A DNA stretch of 40,484 nucleotides from Bdellovibrionales bacterium RIFOXYD1_FULL_55_31 (GTDB lineage: Bacteria > Bdellovibrionota > UBA1018). The stretch spans positions 1 through 40,484 of the forward strand of contig MEQK01000196.1 in NCBI GenBank assembly GCA_001770175.1. The letters are read 5' to 3'. How positions within the stretch are numbered: the first letter of the stretch is position 1; every line of letters starts with the position of its first letter. Positions 35,034 through 40,484 of the stretch are shown here, one piece after another. A program made the position numbers and the translations under genes. Under the pieces are notes generated by a model that had not been told where the DNA came from, searched no databases, and saw only the letters and a program-made list of their open reading frames with translations.

Positions 35034-35585
35034 CTACATCACGGGACGAACTTTGGCGCAAGCCCAGTCCATGCTGCTCCACTCACACGAAAATCGTTCC
35101 AAAACAGCAGGAACCCATTCTTCCGGCGTGATTCCGAGCTCCCTCAAGCCGATTGCGGGAACAGGCGCTCCAGTCGGATCAATATTGATACCGGCGTGCA
35201 GAAGCAGAGAAACCGGAGAAGCCGTCACAATGGAGACTGAAAGTTTTCGTTCCTGCAAAAAAAGATCATCTCCCCTCCGCTGCGCTCCGGGGATCATTTC
35301 CCCCATAGTCGCCATCAAGAGCCTCTGAACGAGCACTCCCTCGCGAAGGGACATCCCGAAGAACTCACCAATAAAGTGCACCATCCAGCGTGCCTCAATC
35401 CGATCCTGGGCCAGCCGGTCCTCCCAATCGACCAGATGTTCGGTCGCCACATGGCACGCCCCGATGAAAGCCCCTAAAGAGGACCCCCGAAGCCCGAGTT
35501 CGGTCAGAAGAAAATGCGGCCGGAGTTCCACCCCTGTATAGGGGCGTTCCACTTTTGAAAACAATACCTGCAATGTTGAACTCAC
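35034..35585 (-). CDS. DUF366 family protein
   Basis: This 183-residue protein matches DUF366 as I recall it: an N-terminal YTGVELRPHFLL, GSSLGAFIGAC, EHLVDWEDRLAQDRIEARWMVHFIGEFF, RRGDDLFLQERKLSVSIVTASPVSLLLHAGINI and a final CAKVRPV. Its function is not known to me. The conserved GDDLF...KLSVSI core with an aromatic, His-containing helix suggests a ligand-binding or catalytic fold. The GTG at 35585 is chosen as start: it overlaps the queC stop as GTGA and has AAGGAAG eight bases before it; the ATG at 35627 lies inside queC. Coupling to queC and queD makes a role in deazapurine or tRNA modification a reasonable guess. Confidence 0.78.
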   Translation of the reverse strand: MSSTLQVLFSKVERPYTGVELRPHFLLTELGLRGSSLGAFIGACHVATEHLVDWEDRLAQDRIEARWMVHFIGEFFGMSLREGVLVQRLLMATMGEMIPGAQRRGDDLFLQERKLSVSIVTASPVSLLLHAGINIDPTGAPVPAIGLRELGITPEEWVPAVLERFSCEWSSMDWACAKVRPVM

Positions 35586-36268
35586 TCCGTCTTCCTTTCT
35601 TCCATGGCTCGCCTGAAACGTTGGCACGATTCACATTCCCCGCACGGCTGATCCCCTCCGAGATAGCAACTCCAGAGCTGCCCGAACGGAAACGCCCTGC
35701 TTAGCTTCTTGAGTTCCGAAACGATTTTTCGCTTATCCCACGCCACCGTATAAGAGTGGACCTTCACAGCCGTAGCCGTTGACAGCTCCAGTGCTCTGTT
35801 GAGGCGGGTCAGATACTCCACGGAATTGTCCGGGAATGTGGCCGCCTCCTCAGCGTTAAAACCGACAACGACTCGCTCTAATCGAGAGGACTCGGCAAAA
35901 GCAGCCGCAATATGGGTGAAAAGCCCGTTTCGGTTCGGGACCCATACGGCCCGCGCTGTCTGCTCGGTCAGCTCGGGTGAAGCAAGCTGATCTTTCTTCA
36001 GAATCGGAACCGATCGGCTGGGGTCGGTCAAAGAACTCTCGCCCAGTCGCGCCATCCAGGGCAAATCGATGACCTGATGTGGCACATGATAGTCCCGACT
36101 CAAGCAGCGCGCCGCACGGATCTCACGCTCAGCCGCGCGCTGTCCGTAATTCATAGTGACCGCAAGTACCGGCTCATCCCATTCTCGACAAAACGCCAAG
36201 TTCGCTGCCGAGTCCAAACCGCCCGAGAGCAGAATGACCGAACGCTTCCGGCTGGCAGCCTGGGACAT
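35582..36268 (-). CDS. queC: QueC, 7-cyano-7-deazaguanine synthase
   Basis: QueC converts 7-carboxy-7-deazaguanine to preQ0 with ATP and ammonia, on the path to queuosine. The 228-residue protein has the PP-loop LLSGGLDSA (13-21), VTMNYGQRAAEREIRAA, WVPNRNGLFTHIAAAFAES, GFNAEEAATFPDNS and the C-terminal zinc cluster WSCYLGGDQPCGECESC. The start at 36268 is preferred: the AGAAGG ribosome site is nine bases before it and it lies two bases after queD, while 36319 would add 17 unlike residues and overlap queD. queD upstream and DUF366 downstream are coupled; queE and queF are not in the window. Confidence 0.95.
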   Translation of the reverse strand: MSQAASRKRSVILLSGGLDSAANLAFCREWDEPVLAVTMNYGQRAAEREIRAARCLSRDYHVPHQVIDLPWMARLGESSLTDPSRSVPILKKDQLASPELTEQTARAVWVPNRNGLFTHIAAAFAESSRLERVVVGFNAEEAATFPDNSVEYLTRLNRALELSTATAVKVHSYTVAWDKRKIVSELKKLSRAFPFGQLWSCYLGGDQPCGECESCQRFRRAMEERKTE

Positions 36269-36270
36269 GG

Positions 36271-36675
36271 TCACTGACCTTCTCTGAAGTAAGTGGCTGA
36301 AGCGTGAGGATTTTCCCAAACCGTTACACGATCAATCCAGCCGGCTCCATTTCCAATCTTCTGAACGGCGACGCTCAAGCGTTCGAAAGCCAGCCGGGCA
36401 ATGTTTTCAGCAGTAGGATTGAAGTCCTTGAAATCCGGATGTTCATTCAAATTCTCATGATCCCAGGAGGCCGCGAGCGCTTTTACCGCACTCTTCAAAG
36501 CCCTGAAATCGATAGCCATTCCGACGGAATCCAGCTGTCTGGAACGCGCAAAAACTTCCAAAACCCAATTATGTCCGTGCATCCGAGAGCAATCTCCCGG
36601 ATATCCGGGCAGGTGGTGTCCTGCAGGAAATTCGACTTCGACACGTAGTTCGAACAAGTTTACCCCTTGGAACAA
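36271..36675 (-). CDS. queD: QueD, 6-carboxy-tetrahydropterin synthase
   Basis: QueD makes 6-carboxy-5,6,7,8-tetrahydropterin from dihydroneopterin triphosphate, an early queuosine step. The 134-residue protein has the zinc histidines and catalytic Cys in order: FPAGHHLPGYPGDCSRMHGHNW (His20/21, Cys29, His33, His35), then MAIDFRALKSAVK, WDHENLNE and VWENPHASA with the pterin-anchoring Glu. The CxxxHGH form fits QueD rather than mammalian PTPS. It precedes queC by two bases; 35 bases separate its start from the stop of the lytic transglycosylase gene. Confidence 0.93.
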   Translation of the reverse strand: MFQGVNLFELRVEVEFPAGHHLPGYPGDCSRMHGHNWVLEVFARSRQLDSVGMAIDFRALKSAVKALAASWDHENLNEHPDFKDFNPTAENIARLAFERLSVAVQKIGNGAGWIDRVTVWENPHASATYFREGQ

Positions 36676-36710
36676 AGGAGCCTAGCAAAGGATCTCCGGT
36701 TGAAGGCTCG

Positions 36711-37400
36711 CTATACCCCAGCGAAGCTCCGGCTGCCACTCCTTAATGCACGCTGCTCCCGCTGATAAAAACGCATATTCGGCACATGGCGACGGATGTT
36801 TTCAAAATATTTTTTCGTAATAACAGGTTTAAAATCCCGACGAAAGAGAATCCCGTCTATTTTACCGGGACCGGCGTTATAGGCAGCGACCAGGTAGTAG
36901 TTGGAATGATCGCGATAACGATCCCTCAACCAGGCGAGGTATGCGATCCCAATCGATATATTCGTGAAAGGGTCGAAAAGCGCCCGTTCATTAAAAGATG
37001 CGACACCCCATTCTCGGACGACTGAAGCGGCGGTCGCTGGCATGATCTGCATCAAACCCAATGCTCCGACCGGCGACACAGCCTTGATGCGAAAACTACT
37101 TTCGACTTCGATTAGCGACAAAATGAAAACGGGATCAAACCGATATCGTTGACATAGACCAATCAAATGCCTCGCCAACTTTGGAACCTGAGACTTTGGA
37201 AAAAGCTCGAGACGATCTCTTAAAATTTCTGCGACTCTCGCTTCAGGCATGAGCTTGTAGACATCCGTTTCGGGAGGATGAGCCAGGGAGAAGCTAAAGT
37301 CATCTGTAGGATCCGCTTGAATCAGGCTGGCGGTACTTAAAACGACTCCCAAGCCAGCAACGCCGATCCACGTCAAAATTGTACTAAAATACTTCATCAT
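36711..37400 (-). CDS. Exported lytic transglycosylase (SLT family)
   Basis: This 229-residue protein has a signal peptide (TWIGVAGLGVVLSTASLIQA) and an SLT domain from about residue 76: ESSF with Glu100 as the catalytic acid, SPVGALGLMQIMPATA and AYNAGPGKID. It should cleave the MurNAc-GlcNAc bond of peptidoglycan in the periplasm to give 1,6-anhydro ends, probably for wall remodelling or insertion of envelope machines. The size is close to small Slt/EmtA-type enzymes. GAAGGA lies nine bases before the ATG at 37400. Its 197-base upstream gap (37401-37597) is AT-rich in part and probably holds a promoter for this gene and the que genes downstream, but I cannot place it with confidence. Confidence 0.92.
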   Translation of the reverse strand: MMKYFSTILTWIGVAGLGVVLSTASLIQADPTDDFSFSLAHPPETDVYKLMPEARVAEILRDRLELFPKSQVPKLARHLIGLCQRYRFDPVFILSLIEVESSFRIKAVSPVGALGLMQIMPATAASVVREWGVASFNERALFDPFTNISIGIAYLAWLRDRYRDHSNYYLVAAYNAGPGKIDGILFRRDFKPVITKKYFENIRRHVPNMRFYQREQRALRSGSRSFAGV

Positions 37401-37597
37401 TTGCGGAGGTCCTTCTATCGAGCTTGGTGTGATCTGTAAAGTGCAAGTTTCGACCCACGTCTACAACATCAAAAGTCACAACAACCATATGTTTTTATTT
37501 ATGTTTTTAGAAAAATAACAAAGGCACAGTCCTGCAGAAACTGTCCAACCTTTAACCAATTGTCACGAAAGCCCCGTCCACAGAGGGTCAGCAGAAC

Positions 37598-38071
37598 TTA
37601 GAAGCGAATCCCATTTTCTTCGAGATTGAGTTCCATTTGGTACGCGTCCTCACCATTGGAATAGAAACTTTTCCGAACGTGACTGATGGCAAAGCCGAGG
37701 CCTTGATAAAGCTGAACCGCAGCAAGATTGGATTTACGGACTTCAAGGACGATTTTATGAACGCCGTCCCTCAGACTGGCGGAAAGCGCCTGATTCATCA
37801 TCTTCTTGGCGAGTCCAAGTCCGCGATATGGCAAGTCAACTACGACATTCAAAATCTGGCAATCTTTCAGCATGATCCAATAGACAATGTAACCGGCGAT
37901 CTTCGAATCGGTTTCATCATCCGTCATCACGAGGAACTTCGAATAAGGCTTCCCCAACTCCGAGCGAAAGCTTTCTTCCGACCAAGGAGCGACATGAACT
38001 TTCCTTTCAATTTCACAAACATAGGCAATATCGTCTTCGGTTGCCGGCCTGAGAGAAAAGAAGTTTTCCAT
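37598..38071 (-). CDS. RimI-like N-acetyltransferase (GNAT)
   Basis: RimI acetylates the N-terminus of ribosomal protein S18, and many genomes have several similar GNATs. The 157-residue product has LRPATEDDIAYVCEIERKVH, PWSEESFRSELGKPYSKFLV, ILNVVVDLPYRGLGLAKKMM (acetyl-CoA loop, PxRGxGxAxxL-type) and LEVRKSNLAAVQLYQGLGF, which match RimI well. Met at 38071 (MENFFSLRPATED) is chosen since a GAGAGAAGA stretch lies upstream; the longer start at 38110 would add 13 residues and approach the lipoprotein gene's stop. It follows that gene by about 57 bases and may be cotranscribed. Confidence 0.87.
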   Translation of the reverse strand: MENFFSLRPATEDDIAYVCEIERKVHVAPWSEESFRSELGKPYSKFLVMTDDETDSKIAGYIVYWIMLKDCQILNVVVDLPYRGLGLAKKMMNQALSASLRDGVHKIVLEVRKSNLAAVQLYQGLGFAISHVRKSFYSNGEDAYQMELNLEENGIRF

Positions 38072-38128
38072 GGTACGATTCTTCTCTCGCAATTCGGAGA
38101 GGGCGTCCATTCAAAAGAATCGACCAAG

Positions 38129-39442
38129 TCAGCTGCCTTGCGCAGCGAAAGTGAAGGAATCCGAGGCGATCTCCCTGGTACGAGCAAAATCAACGCGACG
38201 GGGATTTGCGAAATCGGGCTCCTCAACGCCAACTCTGATATCGCGCGAAAAGCCACCCTCAAACTGAGTACTCGTAACAGACCACGTTTCAGCAGCCGAA
38301 TAGGACCGATTTTCTGGGACGACTGGAGAAAAGAAATCCTTCCATATCGCGACGGTCCAAACGAGCTGCCGTTGAACAGGAGGTGGCAAATCAACGGGAG
38401 CCCCATCCGGTTCGGCAATCCATTGCAACCGCATCGTTGCCAGAGCCGGTATTTTGATCGATACCCATTGGCCGGAAGAGCTAGCGAACTGTTCCTTTTT
38501 CACACCTTCTCCGATTTTCAATCCAACGCGCATCTGAGCTTCCAAATGTCCATTCTCGGTTCGACGATAGACCGGATCCACGTCAGCAAAGCAGGTATAG
38601 GTGTCGACAAGCAAACTGCAACTCGGTTTTCCATCGAGGTAATAGCGGGTCACTTCAAGATTGCTCGTAAGATGGAACGGACCTGTTTGAACGGCCTTGA
38701 CCCAGTAATGAAGGGTCCGCCGTGTCGGGTTGCTTAAACTTTCCTCATGCAGAACCAACTCGGAACGGGCATTTTGAAACATTTCGGTACTGGTCAGTTT
38801 CCCCAGATTGTTCACCAATCCCCTGCTGCCTAGGTGCTCGATAGGGGGAACAGGACCAAGTGCTCTAAATCGGACCTGCAATTCCACTCGGGAATGATCC
38901 GCCAGCAACAAATCCAGCCTGAGATGCTGTTTTTCAGATGGATCGACATCAAATTCACGCCGTCCGAAGAGACTTTCAAACGGAATAAACCAACGTCGCG
39001 TCTCAGGATCGAATGAAACCGGCTCGCGGGTCGCCGCACGCCTTTTCTCATTGTAAACACTTTCGATGCGGTATTCATAATGCGCCTCTCGAATCGGTGA
39101 TCCCAAAACATCCTCGTGCCAGACGAGGAAAAGCGGTCTGTCGCGCGGGTTCTCGGGATCGGGCAAACTGATCACTTTTTTGAATTCAACTTCATTTCCT
39201 CGATAGAGGACCTGGTCCATTGTCGTCGAATCGGCAGGATTAATCTCGCTGTCAGGGTAAGCCGAATCATGTCCGGCTGGAATGATCCTTAACTGAATCG
39301 CCTTCGCCGGCTCGATTTCAGGAGAGACCTCCTGAGGCATTGACCGTTGCGCTTTCGCACAGCCGATCAGCAGCGAACTCGTGAACGACATAACGATCAG
39401 GAATCGAACTACAGAACGAACGATAAAATACCTTTGACTCAT
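38129..39442 (-). CDS. Unrecognised lipoprotein, 437 aa
   Basis: I do not recognise this family. The N-terminus is a signal peptide (VVRFLIVMSFTSSLL) with a good lipobox LIGC at Cys28, so it should be an outer- or inner-membrane lipoprotein. The mature part is beta-rich and Pro/Glu/Arg-rich, with repeated strand-like segments (AIQLRIIPAG, HYEYRIESVY, LRLDLLLADHSRVELQVRF, LEAQMRVGLKIGEG), and could comprise two or three Ig-like or lipocalin-like domains; one Cys pair (around residue 275, SCSLLVDTYTC) is visible. A strong ribosome site AAAGGAG lies six bases before the ATG. It is divergent from thrS and precedes the rimI-like gene. Confidence 0.82.
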   Translation of the reverse strand: MSQRYFIVRSVVRFLIVMSFTSSLLIGCAKAQRSMPQEVSPEIEPAKAIQLRIIPAGHDSAYPDSEINPADSTTMDQVLYRGNEVEFKKVISLPDPENPRDRPLFLVWHEDVLGSPIREAHYEYRIESVYNEKRRAATREPVSFDPETRRWFIPFESLFGRREFDVDPSEKQHLRLDLLLADHSRVELQVRFRALGPVPPIEHLGSRGLVNNLGKLTSTEMFQNARSELVLHEESLSNPTRRTLHYWVKAVQTGPFHLTSNLEVTRYYLDGKPSCSLLVDTYTCFADVDPVYRRTENGHLEAQMRVGLKIGEGVKKEQFASSSGQWVSIKIPALATMRLQWIAEPDGAPVDLPPPVQRQLVWTVAIWKDFFSPVVPENRSYSAAETWSVTSTQFEGGFSRDIRVGVEEPDFANPRRVDFARTREIASDSFTFAAQGS

Positions 39443-39454
39443 ACCGAACTCCTT

Positions 39455-39482
39455 TGTCCGGAGCCGAAGAGCAATGTCCGGA
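39455..39482. repeat. Direct repeat TGTCCGGA, 20-bp period
   Basis: TGTCCGGA occurs at 39455 and 39475, two helical turns apart, just upstream of the lipoprotein gene on the minus strand; the first copy adjoins the ribosome site. It could be a regulator site. The rest of 39443-39718, the divergent spacer to thrS, shows nothing else I can name. Confidence 0.35.
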
Positions 39483-39718
39483 CCACGTGCTGCACCAGAA
39501 CAACAGCGACCCCAAATAAATTTTCTTTAATTTCGACGAGTTATGCAACATCGCGACGAAGCCGATGAGATCAACCCAACTTCCTGGTTCGAAGCTGAAC
39601 CGATCGGTTCCCGCTCGGCACAAGGAGGAGTTTTGGCGTTCTCGGCAGGAGCTGCTCCAAGAACGTCCTCATTTGAATTTTTCCCGACTTCAAATTCATG
39701 CTAAGTTCCAAGTTTGCT

Positions 39719-40484
39719 ATGGAAAAAACATTACTTGAAGGCATTCAGGAACCGGAAATCCACAATGAACTCGAGACGCTCCGCCATTCGTGTGCGCACA
39801 TCATGGCCCATGCGATTCAGAAACTTTGGCCGCAGGCCAAATTCGGAATCGGGCCGACCGTCGAAAACGGCTTTTATTATGATGTTGATCTCGATGTGAA
39901 ATTGTCGCCGGAAGATCTCCCTAAGATCGAAGCAGAGATGACGAAACTGATCCGCGCGGATCAGCCGTTTGTTCGCCGGGAACACTCCATTCCAGAAGCG
40001 CTCGAGGTTTTCGGAAAACTCGACCAACCGTTCAAGATCGAAATTATCGAAACCCTGAAAAATACGGGCGTTCAATCAGTGACGTCCTATCAGGAAAACG
40101 ATTTCGTCGATCTTTGCCGCGGACCACACATCGCTAAGACGGGCCAGGTGAAAGCGTTCAAGCTACTTTCGGTAGCGGGCGCATATTGGCGCGGGGATGA
40201 AAAGAACCCGCAACTTCAGCGCATTTACGGAACCGCCTTCGCGAGCAAAGCCGAACTTGACGACTACCTCCACATGCTCGAGGAAGCGAAAAAGCGCGAC
40301 CATCGAAAACTCGGCAAAGAACTTGACCTGTTCAGCTTCCATCCCGAAGCTCCGGCGAGTCCTTTCTTCCACCCGAAAGGCACGGTCGTTTATAACCGCC
40401 TGGTCCAGCTCATGCGGGATCTCTACGGTCCCTATGAATATGATGAAGTGATCACGCCCCAAATTTTGGATGTCGCGCTTTGGC
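39719..40484 (+). CDS. thrS: Threonyl-tRNA synthetase, N-terminal part (runs off window), apparently lacking TGS
   Basis: ThrRS charges tRNA-Thr. The visible 255 residues start directly in the editing domain: HSCAHIMAHA with His23 and His27 of the HxxxH site, GIGPTVENGFYYD, DLCRGPHIAKTG, AGAYWRGDEKNPQLQRIYGTAF, then DHRKLGKELDLFSF and PASPFFHPKGTVVYNRL of the catalytic core, continuing past the window end. Usual bacterial ThrRS has a TGS domain of ~60 residues before this; here only about 17 residues precede the editing domain. An in-frame ATG at 39698 would add seven residues, and a TGA at 39674 closes the frame above that, so the TGS domain is truly missing from this reading frame. Confidence 0.95.
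   Translation, partial: MEKTLLEGIQEPEIHNELETLRHSCAHIMAHAIQKLWPQAKFGIGPTVENGFYYDVDLDVKLSPEDLPKIEAEMTKLIRADQPFVRREHSIPEALEVFGKLDQPFKIEIIETLKNTGVQSVTSYQENDFVDLCRGPHIAKTGQVKAFKLLSVAGAYWRGDEKNPQLQRIYGTAFASKAELDDYLHMLEEAKKRDHRKLGKELDLFSFHPEAPASPFFHPKGTVVYNRLVQLMRDLYGPYEYDEVITPQILDVALW

Noticed and set aside
37637-38737. 366-aa plus-strand ORF
   Set aside because: It runs antisense across both the rimI-like gene and the lipoprotein gene, each of which has motifs or a signal and ribosome site.
1-40484. tRNA, rRNA, insertion sequence or prophage genes
   Set aside because: Nothing with cloverleaf arms, transposase or integrase motifs, or phage structural genes was seen on either strand.

Overview
The window is ordinary bacterial chromosome from a Gram-negative organism with an outer membrane and LPS: it encodes heptose kinase, heptosyltransferase, lipoproteins and the rod-shape machinery. 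Several traits suggest a Bdellovibrionota/deltaproteobacterial-type lineage: MutL carries the endonuclease motif of MutH-less bacteria, there is an FHA-GGDEF protein like the DgcB type of Bdellovibrio, a PSRP kinase/pyrophosphorylase, DUF366, and very large cysteine-rich prepilin-like and Ig-repeat surface proteins. The lineage is inference; no rRNA or tRNA gene is visible to test it. Base composition looks moderately GC-rich and even, and I see no insertion sequence, phage or CRISPR.

Layout. (1) 1-5057, plus strand: end of mreC, then mreD, mrdA (PBP2) and rodA, a tightly packed cell-elongation operon, with a small coiled-coil exported protein behind it. (2) 5243-11257, plus: a 2004-residue predicted lipoprotein with 18 Ig-like repeats, 17 of them with a conserved cysteine pair, ending in a seven-repeat TolB-like propeller. 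(3) 11280-16283: a YhcC-type radical SAM gene (plus) converging on rlmN (minus), followed by a minus-strand pair of unrecognised genes, the upstream one with a G8 tract near its start. (4) 16508-18880, plus: pgi and an FHA-GGDEF diguanylate cyclase ending in a strong hairpin flanked by four perfect 9-bp tandem repeats.

(5) 19277-26810, plus: the most unusual part. Two paralogous giant prepilin-like proteins (963 and 976 aa) and a 233-aa pilin-like protein overlap head to tail and share one cysteine-rich N-terminal module; two paralogous small membrane proteins with a HAMP-like stub follow. The leader has a consensus -35 and two GAGGC-stem hairpins. (6) 26879-31948, plus: mutL-miaA, PSRP, ilvE and a DUF503/YlxP-like gene. 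(7) 31958-39442, minus, in transcription order: a lipoprotein and rimI; then a lytic transglycosylase, queD, queC, DUF366, cmk, a family-9 glycosyltransferase and the heptose-7-phosphate kinase. (8) 39719-end, plus: start of thrS, apparently without the N-terminal TGS domain.

The best candidate for an undescribed system is region 5: a three-protein pilin-like set in which two members carry roughly 730-residue extensions on a module that the third has alone, co-oriented with two membrane partners and lying directly downstream of a c-di-GMP synthase. The giant Ig/propeller lipoprotein is a second candidate surface factor. Functions beyond family assignment are inference.
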